Source of the DNA: Bacillus massiliigorillae
GTDB taxonomy: Bacteria > Bacillota > Bacilli > Bacillales > DSM-1321
NCBI RefSeq assembly: GCF_000380245.2
Contig: NZ_HG428741.1
Coordinates: 3,386,558-3,450,557, forward strand
Length of the DNA: 64,000 nt
Reading direction: 5' to 3'
Shown: piece by piece, positions 33,848 to 41,092 of the stretch
Position numbering within the stretch: position 1 is the first letter of the stretch
How the letters are laid out: each line of letters starts with the position of its first letter
Made by a program: the position numbers and the translations under genes
The notes under the pieces: model-generated
What the model was told of the DNA's origin: nothing
Seen by the model: the letters and a program-made list of their open reading frames with translations, nothing else
The model's database searches: none

Positions 33848-34885
33848 TTACTGCTTATCAACCATTTCTAATAGTTCCTTCCCAGTATCACCTGCATTTT
33901 TAGTGAAAGCATCCCACGCTGGTTTTGCTGCAGCTTTCCATTGTGCAAGATCTTCTTGAGGTACTACATATACTTTCATTCCTTTTTTCTCTAACTCTTT
34001 TGCTGTACGCTCGTCTTCTTCTTTAGCTTGCTGACGAATCCAATCTTCTGTTTCTTTTGCTGTTTCCGTTAATAATGTTTGTGTTTTTTCTGGAAGGCCA
34101 TCCCAATACTTTTGATTCACAGCCAAAATAAATTCTAAGTATGCATAATTATTGATTGTTAAATATTTTGCTACTTCATCATATTTACGTTGTAACATCG
34201 CTGTTGTACCTGATGTAGCACCATCTACTGTATTACGTTGAAGTGCCATATATACTTCTCCGCCTCCCATAAACACTGGTGAAGCCCCATAAGCTTTAAT
34301 CATTTCAGATGGAATATCTCCAATACTACGGATTCTTAAACCTTTGAAATCTTCAGGCTTTTTTAAAGGTCTTTTGTTATTTGCGAATTGAGCGTATCCA
34401 TAATCTGCAAATAATAACACTTTCGCTCCCTTTTCTTCCATTGCGCCTCGTAATTTATCACCGAATTCACCATTTAATGCTTTCCCTGCTGCATCATAAT
34501 CTGAAAAAACATAAGGTACATCAAAAATCCCCATAGCAGGAACTGTACTTTCCCATAACGTAGAAGAGTTCACACCCATTTCTACACCACCAGATAAAAT
34601 AGATTGATTCATATCTTTGTCACTAAGTAATTGACCTGCTGGATAAACTTGAACCTTTACTGCTCCATCTGACTTTTCCGTTACATCTTTAGCAAACTGT
34701 TCAATCCCCTTTGAAATATGGTGATCTTGAGGTAAGTTATAAGCTAAGCGAATAGTCGTTTTCTCATAACCATCTCCACTTGCACCTGCACCCTTACTTT
34801 CTTTTTCCGTTTTTGAGCTACAACCTACTAAAGCAATAACAATAATCATTATAAATCCAATTGTTTTCATGAAATTCTTCATCAT
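33848..34885 (-). CDS. TRAP transporter substrate-binding lipoprotein (DctP)
   Basis: Extracytoplasmic solute receptor. 345 residues. Lipoprotein signal with lipobox LVGC (Cys at 22), then the DctP fold: IRLAYNLPQDHHISKGIEQFA near 43, VQVYPAGQLLSDKDMNQSILSG near 80, and GLRIRSIGDIPSEMIKAYGASP near 185; the Arg in RIRS is the conserved carboxylate clamp of the family. Two adjacent ATG codons (34885, 34882) follow GGAGGGG. The clamp supports an organic acid ligand; which acid is inferred from the enzymes encoded upstream. Confidence 0.93.
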   Translation of the reverse strand: MMKNFMKTIGFIMIIVIALVGCSSKTEKESKGAGASGDGYEKTTIRLAYNLPQDHHISKGIEQFAKDVTEKSDGAVKVQVYPAGQLLSDKDMNQSILSGGVEMGVNSSTLWESTVPAMGIFDVPYVFSDYDAAGKALNGEFGDKLRGAMEEKGAKVLLFADYGYAQFANNKRPLKKPEDFKGLRIRSIGDIPSEMIKAYGASPVFMGGGEVYMALQRNTVDGATSGTTAMLQRKYDEVAKYLTINNYAYLEFILAVNQKYWDGLPEKTQTLLTETAKETEDWIRQQAKEEDERTAKELEKKGMKVYVVPQEDLAQWKAAAKPAWDAFTKNAGDTGKELLEMVDKQ

Positions 34886-34895
34886 GTACCCCTCC

Positions 34896-35783
34896 TTATT
34901 TTCTTTCTACGTGACGAATGCGCCCTAAAGGATTTTTAGTAGAAAGACTAGCTGCATAATCTGCGGCATCTAATAGTTTTGCAAAATCAATTCCTGTATC
35001 GATATTCATTCTATGAAACAAATAAACTAAGTCCTCTGTTGCTAGATTTCCCGCTGCCCCCGGTGCAAAAGGACATCCCCCTATCCCAGAAACAGCTGTT
35101 TCAAATATGCGAACACCCGCTTGATAAGATGCATAAGCATTCGCTAAACCTAGTCCTCTCGTGTCATGTAAATGGATAGCTATCGGTGTTTCACCAGCTA
35201 TATCTAAAACTTTTTTCATTAACCGATGTACATGATCAGGTGTAGCAATACCAATTGTATCTGCAATACCAATCCTGTCTGCACCAGCCTGTTTTGCACG
35301 TTTAACAAGCTTCAATACTTGATCTTCAGACACATTATTTTCATAAGGACAACCAAAGCTAACCGCGATAGAAAAACACGTTTGAATACCATCTTTTCGA
35401 GCTTGCGCTACGAGTGACTGAAACTGCTCCATGTTTTCATCAATTGTTAACCCTATATTTTTCTGATTAAATGTTTCTGTCGCTGAACTCACCCAATTCA
35501 CTTCAGAAAGTGAATGATTTCTCGCTCGTTCATATCCCTTTAAATTTGGAATTAAAGCAATGGATTGTAAGTCTTTCATGCCAGCAATTCCTACTAACAC
35601 ATCTGAAGCATCTGCCATTTGTGGAACCTTTTTCGGATGAACAAATGAAGTAGCCTCAACTGTTCGAATTCTTGCTGCATGTAGAAGCTTTACTAATGTT
35701 TCTTTTTCTTGAGTAGTCACTTGTTTAGGTTCATTCTGCAATCCATCTCGTGGGCTAACATCAATTATTCGAACTGCTCCCAT
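34896..35783 (-). CDS. HMG-CoA-lyase family acyl-CoA lyase
   Basis: 295 residues of the DRE-TIM metallolyase fold. Catalytic elements of HMG-CoA lyase are present: VSPRDGLQNEP (Arg and metal Asp, residue ~9), the metal HxH in AIHLHDTRGLGLANAY (near 197), and the loop Cys in GIGGCPFAPGAAGN (near 230), then ATEDLVYL. HMG-CoA lyase splits HMG-CoA into acetyl-CoA and acetoacetate; a close relative in Chloroflexus cleaves (R)-citramalyl-CoA. The neighbouring CoA-transferase and acid transporter fit either. Start ATG immediately follows the CoA-transferase stop. Confidence 0.88.
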   Translation of the reverse strand: MGAVRIIDVSPRDGLQNEPKQVTTQEKETLVKLLHAARIRTVEATSFVHPKKVPQMADASDVLVGIAGMKDLQSIALIPNLKGYERARNHSLSEVNWVSSATETFNQKNIGLTIDENMEQFQSLVAQARKDGIQTCFSIAVSFGCPYENNVSEDQVLKLVKRAKQAGADRIGIADTIGIATPDHVHRLMKKVLDIAGETPIAIHLHDTRGLGLANAYASYQAGVRIFETAVSGIGGCPFAPGAAGNLATEDLVYLFHRMNIDTGIDFAKLLDAADYAASLSTKNPLGRIRHVERK

Positions 35784-36986
35784 CTAAATAACACCCTGTT
35801 CTTTAAGCTTTTTTAACTCTTCAGCAGAAAAGCCCATATATTCTTTAAAAACTTCCTCATTGTGTGCACCTAAGGCTGGACCAGTCCACTCAATATCTCC
35901 AGGTGTTTCTGATAGTTTCGGTACAATGCCAGGTACCAATGCTTTTTTACCATCCGGCAAAACTATTTCTCTCAGCATATCTCTGACCTTATACTGTTCA
36001 TCCTTAACAATATCTTCAATGCCATAAATAGGGCCTACAGGAACAGATGCATTATCTAAAATTCGTTGCGCTTCTTCTAACGAATAGCGTTTCGTCCATC
36101 CTTCAATAACAGTATCAATAAATTCAGCATTATCTGCTCGTCCTTGGTTCGAAGAATATGTAGGATGATTCGCTAAATCTTCTCTTCCAATTACCGTCAT
36201 TAAACGTTGGAAAATCTTATCCCCATTTCCTCCAATTACGATATGTTTTCCATCAGCACATTCATATGTATTAGACGGAGCAATCCCTGGTAAAGTTGAT
36301 CCTGTTCTCTCTCTTTCTATTCCCATTAAGTCGTATTCAGGAAGAATTCCTTCCAATAAGCTAAAGACAGATTCATAAAGAGCTATATCGACCATTTGCC
36401 CTTTTCGATTCTCGTCTTGATCTCTTGCACGCAAAGCCATCAATGTACCAATGACAGCATACAGGCCAGCCACCATATCGCCAAGAGAAACCCCTGCTCG
36501 CACAGGAGGTAAATCAGGATAGCCTGTTAAATTTCGAAGTCCTCCCATCGCTTCTGCCACACTACCAAACCCTGGCTTCTCTCGATAAGGCCCTGTCTGA
36601 CCATAACCGGAAATCCTTGTCATAATTATCGATGGATTTACTTTACGCAATTCTTCTAAACCCAGTCCCCATTTTTCCAATGTTCCTGGCTTAAAATTCT
36701 CAAGGACAACATCCACTTTTTCAGCTAACTGTTTAATGATTTTTTGTCCTTCTTCACTTCGCATATTAGCTGTAATACATTTCTTATTACGCGATTGAAC
36801 ATACCACCATACAGATGTGTCATTGTGCATGACTCTCCAATTCCGAAGCGGGTCTCCTTTCGATGGCTCTTCAACTTTAATAACTTCTGCTCCAAATTCC
36901 GAAAAAAGCTTTCCAGCGAATGGAGCTGCGACAAAGTTGCCTAACTCAAGAATTTTTACCCCTTCAAGTGGTTTTTTCTTTGTCAT
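35784..36986 (-). CDS. Family III CoA-transferase (CaiB/BaiF)
   Basis: Moves CoA onto a carboxylic acid. 400 residues. LEGVKILELGNFVAAPFAGKLFSEFGAEVIKVE opens the protein as in all CaiB/BaiF enzymes; VSLGDMVAGLYAVIGTLMAL (near 165) contains the catalytic Asp. EYDLMGIERERTGS and PSNTYECADGKHIVIGG follow as usual. ATG 36986 overlaps the GntR stop (ATGA) and follows GGAGG. Together with the lyase directly downstream it would activate then cleave the acid imported by the TRAP system, for example 3-hydroxy-3-methylglutarate or citramalate. Substrate not proven. Confidence 0.9.
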   Translation of the reverse strand: MTKKKPLEGVKILELGNFVAAPFAGKLFSEFGAEVIKVEEPSKGDPLRNWRVMHNDTSVWWYVQSRNKKCITANMRSEEGQKIIKQLAEKVDVVLENFKPGTLEKWGLGLEELRKVNPSIIMTRISGYGQTGPYREKPGFGSVAEAMGGLRNLTGYPDLPPVRAGVSLGDMVAGLYAVIGTLMALRARDQDENRKGQMVDIALYESVFSLLEGILPEYDLMGIERERTGSTLPGIAPSNTYECADGKHIVIGGNGDKIFQRLMTVIGREDLANHPTYSSNQGRADNAEFIDTVIEGWTKRYSLEEAQRILDNASVPVGPIYGIEDIVKDEQYKVRDMLREIVLPDGKKALVPGIVPKLSETPGDIEWTGPALGAHNEEVFKEYMGFSAEELKKLKEQGVI

Positions 36987-37690
36987 TTCCCATCCTCCAA
37001 GATTTTTCTATTAAGCTGCGAAAACAAATTGTAGTCGTTTTCGATATGAGTTTTCATTAAGTGCTTTGCTTCTTTAGCATCTTGTTTTTCAATTGATAAA
37101 AATATTTGTTGATGTTCCCTCGTCGCTGCTTCCGCATGATGAGGTGTTTCTTCAAGAAAAACTTTACGATAGAAACTAGTTATTCCTCGAAATTGCATTA
37201 CCATAGATCTTAAAAAAGGATTATTACTAGCAGTGGCAATTGCTTCATGAAAATTTGCACTAGCATCATGAACTTTTTTGAAACTAGTATCTTCCGTAAC
37301 TTTTCCCATCTGCATTAAATATTGTTTGATTGTTTCTAACTGCTTTGGACTACGCCTCAAAGCTGCATAATAAGCAACGACAGGCTCTAATTCGATACGA
37401 CATTCATACAAAGATTGAAAATCCTTAATTGTTGGTTGAACAACTGTTACGCCTCCCGATGAATGAACGATTAATAAACCATCTTTTTCTAGCATCCGAA
37501 TTGCTTCTCGAATAGGGCTACGGCTCACACTTAACTCATTTGAAATAGTAGTTTCAATTAATCTCTCACCTGGTTTTAGTTGTCCAAGCATAATTCTCTC
37601 TCTAAGAAACTCATACACTTGCGATTTTAATGTGCTTCCTTTTTTCACAGAGTGAATAATAGAAACCTCCTTTCTGTCGACAGTATACAT
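36983..37690 (-). CDS. GntR-family (FCD) regulator of the TRAP/CoA-transferase operon
   Basis: Winged helix at residues 20-85 (LRERIMLGQLKPGERLIETTISNELSVSRSPIREAIRMLEKDGLL) and an FCD ligand domain at 95-225 with metal/ligand residues (ECRIELEP, NFHEAIATASNNPFL, EHQQIFLSIE). FCD members sense organic acids. It is first in the operon and probably autoregulates. The start is unclear: ATG 37690 has no ribosome site and sits only a few bases after the predicted transcription start, while AAGGAGG at 37672-37666 points to an ATT codon at 37657 or 37660. I keep the ATG boundary. Confidence 0.88.
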   Translation of the reverse strand: MYTVDRKEVSIIHSVKKGSTLKSQVYEFLRERIMLGQLKPGERLIETTISNELSVSRSPIREAIRMLEKDGLLIVHSSGGVTVVQPTIKDFQSLYECRIELEPVVAYYAALRRSPKQLETIKQYLMQMGKVTEDTSFKKVHDASANFHEAIATASNNPFLRSMVMQFRGITSFYRKVFLEETPHHAEAATREHQQIFLSIEKQDAKEAKHLMKTHIENDYNLFSQLNRKILEDGK

Positions 37691-37730
37691 AAAGTATTTT
37701 TAGAATAGTCAAAACATTATGTATAGTCAA
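37679..37730 (-). promoter_or_regulatory. gntR promoter and inverted-repeat operator
   Basis: Minus strand: TTGACT, 17-base spacer, TATTCT. Two inverted arms, GACAGTATACATAA at 37679 and TTATGTATAGTC at 37717, flank the promoter; the first also contains CTGTCGACAG. Likely GntR operator. Confidence 0.6.
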
Positions 37731-37932
37731 TTGTTTTTTGTTATTTTTATTCATTTTTAGATATTAAAAGAATTTTTAGGAATTATCCCCTTTCAGAAGA
37801 GAAATATATGTATTTAAATTCAGGACCAATGACATAATAGAAGCTCATTATATTGAGTTTTAAAAACTTGGAGTTAAAAGGGAGATTATCACAGATATTA
37901 TATGACAATAATTAAAAACAAATCGACAAAAA
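37731..37932. other. Intergenic region upstream of gntR
   Basis: AT-rich, no coding signal or structure seen apart from the promoter to its left and terminator to its right. Confidence 0.5.
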
Positions 37933-37955
37933 AGGGAGAAAATAACTTTCTCCCT
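37933..37955 (-). terminator. Minus-strand terminator
   Basis: AGGGAGAAA/TTTCTCCCT, perfect nine-base stem with five-base loop, followed on the minus strand by six T. Ends the transcript of the small gene at 38085. Confidence 0.75.
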
Positions 37956-38084
37956 AAATTCATTAGCATACATATCAATATCTCTTACAGTTTCTTTAAC
38001 GCTTTCGATTGACAGTTTTAGAAAATATCAAACAAAACGGGAGAACCAACCCCTTGCACATTCCTAACTTAGTCGCCAAATAAA

Positions 38085-38237
38085 TCACAAGTTTTCATTT
38101 ACTTGTCCAATTTCTTTAGCAGCTAAATCAATGTTGGCATCTTCCTCTATTCTTAATTTATCAATCGAATCTCCAGAATGCTTTAAATCATTTTTTACGA
38201 GCTCTTTTTCTTTATAGCCTTTGAAATTCTTATCCAT
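38085..38237 (-). CDS. Small charged hypothetical protein
   Basis: Fifty residues, no membrane segment or signal, rich in Lys, Asp and Glu (KEKELVKNDLKHSGDSIDKLRIEEDANID). Not recognised. ATG 38237 follows AAGGAG at nine bases; an earlier start at 38267 lacks a ribosome site. Own terminator ~130 bases downstream. Clear expression signals make it likely real; spore-associated or cytosolic role unknown. Confidence 0.6.
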   Translation of the reverse strand: MDKNFKGYKEKELVKNDLKHSGDSIDKLRIEEDANIDLAAKEIGQVNENL

Positions 38238-38306
38238 ATATACGAACTCCTTTTTTGAATACTTCACGTCTCATTTTTTACTGTTTGATTTATTATAGAG
38301 ATTTAT

Positions 38307-38963
38307 TCAAAAATCACGCTTTACTTGAGATAATCTTTTTTGTACGATTTTTCCTATCATTACTAATGCAATAATCAAAATAACAATGATGACTAGTTCC
38401 CAATGATTTGTTGAGATATTAGTTACTCTTACTCCTATAACGGATAAGATGAAAAATAATACAAGAATACCTAATGCTGAAGCTGGAGCAAACTTTCGAA
38501 AGCTCATCCGATTAATCCCAGCTAGCATAGAGACAATGGAATTAATAATGATTGGTACGAAACAGCATAATGCGATTAAGAAAAAACCTTTATTCTCTAG
38601 CCATTCAGTGTATTTTTTGACTTTCTCTTTTTGACGAAGACTAACGAAAAAAGGCAAATTGCCGAAGTAATAAAAAGTTGCGTATAAAGCCCAATTCCCA
38701 GCTAAAGATCCAATGTAAGATATTAAAATCCCTTTTGCAAATCCAAAAGCAATAGCGTTTAATATGACAAGACCGCACAAAGGAATGAACGGAAAAAAGG
38801 CCTCTATAAATATGATTAAAATAATCCTCAGCGGCCCTAAAGATTTATAAGTAGTAACAACGGTATCAAGATCTGTAATTGATGTGTGTAATACAAAATG
38901 TTCTATGTTCTTCACTCCCCATGGGATTGATGTAAATGGAATCATTTCTATGATACATTCCAT
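38307..38963 (-). CDS. VTT-domain (TVP38/DedA-like) membrane protein, copy 2
   Basis: 218 residues, same family and layout as the protein at 24302: IEAFFPFIPLCGLVILNAIAFGFAKG (first re-entrant motif), LCCFVPIIINSIVSMLAGINRMSF (second), and a C-terminal helix then KRLSQVKRD. The N-terminal ~25 residues before LHTSITDLD are not shared and no good ribosome site precedes ATG 38963, so translation may begin further in, for instance at GTG codon ~38914 after GGGGA. Function as for copy 1: probable lipid or small-molecule membrane transport. Confidence 0.82.
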   Translation of the reverse strand: MECIIEMIPFTSIPWGVKNIEHFVLHTSITDLDTVVTTYKSLGPLRIILIIFIEAFFPFIPLCGLVILNAIAFGFAKGILISYIGSLAGNWALYATFYYFGNLPFFVSLRQKEKVKKYTEWLENKGFFLIALCCFVPIIINSIVSMLAGINRMSFRKFAPASALGILVLFFILSVIGVRVTNISTNHWELVIIVILIIALVMIGKIVQKRLSQVKRDF

Positions 38964-39062
38964 TATTGTGTTATTTAATTGGAGTGGAAAATGACATTTA
39001 TCATCTGTAATTTAATATTGGTTGTATTTAGTCAAAGAATGCATCGAATCTATTTCAACACT

Positions 39063-39431
39063 TCAAAGTAAATGACTACCAATCAAATAACCCAAATATG
39101 CAAGACCGATACCGAATCCATAAGTCATAATTGTATACAAAAGAAATATCCGATTACGCTTATTAATATACAATTGAGTCATTTCTAGCTTCAAAGTAGA
39201 AAACGTTGTAAAAGCTCCTAAAAAACCTGTTCCAAATAAAAGTAATATGATCGAATCAGCCTTAGCACCAGTAATGAATCCTAGAAAAAAAGCTCCGACT
39301 ATATTTACAGTAAGCGTTCCTATCGGAAAAGCAGATTTGGATTTAGTATTTAGATGCATACTAATGGAATACCTAGCAATCGCTCCAAAAAAACCTCCTA
39401 ATCCAACTATAAGTACATACAAGCCACTCAC
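39063..39431 (-). CDS. fluC: Fluoride channel subunit FluC/CrcB, second of the pair
   Basis: Fluc family fluoride exporter, 122 residues, four membrane segments. GGFFGAIARYSIS (residue 11), TLTVNIVGAFFLGF (near 40) and GTGFLGAFTTFSTLKLE (near 72) carry the pore Asn and Phe residues. GTG start overlaps the upstream fluC stop (GTGA) after GGAGG. In Bacilli the two subunits are thought to assemble as a heterodimer. Under the fluoride riboswitch upstream. Confidence 0.94.
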   Translation of the reverse strand: MSGLYVLIVGLGGFFGAIARYSISMHLNTKSKSAFPIGTLTVNIVGAFFLGFITGAKADSIILLLFGTGFLGAFTTFSTLKLEMTQLYINKRNRIFLLYTIMTYGFGIGLAYLGYLIGSHLL

Positions 39432-39802
39432 GATTTACGTACCTCCTCACCCACATCAAATCCAATTCTACTCATTACAAGTCCACCAACAATACTTATA
39501 AAAATATATAAAAAGCCTAAAAATATATCATTGTTTTTAAATAATTGCACTGTTTCTACACTTAAGGTTGAGAACGTTGTAAACGAACCTACAAATCCCG
39601 TTCCGATTGCGGTTGTAATAGCTTTAGACAGAGAAATCCTTCTAAATAATTTCGTAGTCAACCATGCCAATAAGAAACTACCAATCAAATTTATACATAA
39701 TGTTGCATATGGAAATACGCTATCTGTAAATAAAAACACGCCAATTATATATCTTAAAATCGCGCCTAGTGCACCCGCCATACCTATGTACAAATAAACC
39801 AT
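39428..39802 (-). CDS. fluC: Fluoride channel subunit FluC/CrcB, first of the pair
   Basis: 124 residues, four membrane segments. GALGAILRYIIG (residue 8), TLCINLIGSFLLAW (near 35), GTGFVGSFTTFSTLSVE (near 68). ATG 39802 is preferred (GGGGG eight bases upstream) over ATG 39817. Exports cytoplasmic fluoride passively. First gene after a fluoride riboswitch, coupled to the second subunit. Confidence 0.94.
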   Translation of the reverse strand: MVYLYIGMAGALGAILRYIIGVFLFTDSVFPYATLCINLIGSFLLAWLTTKLFRRISLSKAITTAIGTGFVGSFTTFSTLSVETVQLFKNNDIFLGFLYIFISIVGGLVMSRIGFDVGEEVRKS

Positions 39803-39828
39803 AAAACTAACCCCCATTTCTCTGAAAT

Positions 39829-39901
39829 AAAAAGACTCCTGCCAGTAATAAACCAGCAGGAGTCATTAGCATTTAGCAGTTAAAGGTGAACTCCATCACC
39901 T
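39829..39901 (-). ncRNA. Fluoride riboswitch (crcB motif) with terminator
   Basis: On the minus strand from 39901: GGTGATGGAGTTCACC, then AACTGCTAAATGCTAATGACTCCTGC, the crcB-motif pseudoknot consensus. Its end forms the left arm of a terminator, GACTCCTGC/GCAGGAGTC, followed by TTTTT. A -10 TATAAT lies ~40 bases upstream. Fluoride binding should permit fluC expression. Confidence 0.95.
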
Positions 39902-40066
39902 ATAAAATACGTTTCTACATGTATTATAAGTCATAAATTTCCCAAAGTGAATACTTACCAGTAATGTACTTTACTCAAATTCTTATATGTAGAAATCAAA
40001 ACACATCTTACATAAAAAAAGTCGAAAGAGCAAAACTTATAGATAGAACCGAAAGGAGAGTTGATT

Positions 40067-40222
40067 ATGGGTCGTGGTAAAAATTTCAACCATAAAGAGA
40101 AAGGACATCCTGGAGACTTTCCAAAACATAGCGTAGTTGAAGGGAAAAATAACGTTATATACGGAAAACCAATTGAAAATATTCTTCCAGAAGAGAATTT
40201 TAAAAATCGGCTAAAGGATTAG
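40067..40222 (+). CDS. Small basic hypothetical protein
   Basis: 51 residues, MGRGKNFNHKEKGHPG..., rich in Lys, His and Asn, no membrane segment. Not recognised with certainty; the MGRG start and composition are reminiscent of small Bacillus spore-associated proteins such as the YfhD type. Strong ribosome site AAAGGAGAG and a good terminator directly after support a real gene. Confidence 0.65.
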   Translation: MGRGKNFNHKEKGHPGDFPKHSVVEGKNNVIYGKPIENILPEENFKNRLKD

Positions 40223-40247
40223 TTAAATGAATAATCGCTAATAGAAA

Positions 40248-40283
40248 AAGCAAGTGAAAGATTCCTCCTCCTTTCACTTGCTT
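40248..40283 (+). terminator. Terminator after the small basic gene
   Basis: AAGCAAGTGAAAG/CTTTCACTTGCTT, 13-base perfect stem with ten-base loop. Confidence 0.75.
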
Positions 40284-40370
40284 ACTGCATATCTTCTTAT
40301 CCTTCTTCCGTTTCAGGAAAAACACTTAATATAAGTATCCACACTTACCTTGTACATACTGAAAGAATAA

Positions 40371-40488
40371 TCATTTCTCCTCTTCTGTTCCTTCTACTTT
40401 AGCCATATCATTCAATCCCCAGTACAGCAACATATATAACAATTGACTAATACTATAATAAAGTCTCTTTTTTTAAGTATTCAACCAC
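40371..40488 (-). pseudogene. Broken small ORF (nonsense/frameshift)
   Basis: Minus strand. A strong AGGAGGGG site precedes TTG-AAT-ACT-TAA. Past that stop the same frame stays open for 34 codons, reading KKRLYYSISQLLYMLLYWG then LNDMAKVEGTEEEK and a stop, which looks like a natural small protein. Alternatively a GTG frame (MVEYLKK) enters it by loss of one A in the seven-A run. Either a decayed small gene or a homopolymer error. Confidence 0.4.
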
Positions 40489-40572
40489 CCCTCCTATCTC
40501 CCATTATTTACCTGATTATTTTATAAAATGATCCTGTTTATAATGTAAGAACAACACCTGAAGGAGAAAAAA

Positions 40573-40860
40573 ATGAAGAAAAAAATTGCAGTAAGTATGT
40601 TGAGTTTATCCATGGTTGCTGGAGCAGGAACAATTGTATCAGCTAATCAAGAAACATATACAACTAAAACACCTTGGATTACGGAGAAGTTCTTTTCTGT
40701 ACCATCAGCTCCTACTCAAGAGGAATATCAATATCAGGATAATGTGGAATCGAATACTGAACAAGAGATATATTCTAAACACTACAACATGAAATCTCGC
40801 TCAAGCCACTCCTCTCAGAATATTTCATACAATAGTAACACTAAAGAATGCTGTCTTTAA
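40573..40860 (+). CDS. Small secreted hypothetical protein
   Basis: 95 residues with a clear signal peptide (KKKIAVSMLSLSMVAGAGTIVSA, cleavage near 25). The mature part is hydrophilic, rich in Gln, Glu, Ser, Tyr and Asn (EEYQYQDNVESNTEQ), and ends KECCL. No family recognised. Ribosome site GAAGGAG, terminator directly after; stand-alone gene. Confidence 0.7.
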   Translation: MKKKIAVSMLSLSMVAGAGTIVSANQETYTTKTPWITEKFFSVPSAPTQEEYQYQDNVESNTEQEIYSKHYNMKSRSSHSSQNISYNSNTKECCL

Positions 40861-40865
40861 ATATT

Positions 40866-40912
40866 AAAAGGGCTCCCTAAAGCAATTTGAAATTTCTTTT
40901 AGGGTGCCTTTT
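40866..40912 (+). terminator. Terminator after the small secreted gene
   Basis: AAAAGG-GC-CCCTAAAG pairs with CTTTTAGGG-GCCTTTT with small mismatches. Confidence 0.7.
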
Positions 40913-40994
40913 ATGAACTAGGAACTTACCTTCAAAGAATTAATCCACTAAAATGTACTTCAATATAGTGAAATGCTACAGTTAAGCTTAAGGG

Positions 40995-41084
40995 TTCAAG
41001 AAAGTAGGCTTGGAACTCGTTCAAACTTGTCAGATTAAAGGTATGATTAATCCGCTTCTTGCTGACCATGTTTACGGAAATCAG
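40995..41084 (+). pseudogene. Remnant of a DUF2935 gene
   Basis: Thirty codons reading FKKVGLELVQTCQIKG then MINPLLADHVYGNQ. They align with FKKTARDLIEQCKIKS then IIHPLLADHVFREA near the C-terminus of the intact DUF2935 protein at 59500-60339. The upstream reading frame is broken and no start or remaining domain exists, so this is a leftover fragment, convergent with the hybrid kinase gene. Confidence 0.75.
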
Positions 41085-41092
41085 TCCATTTC

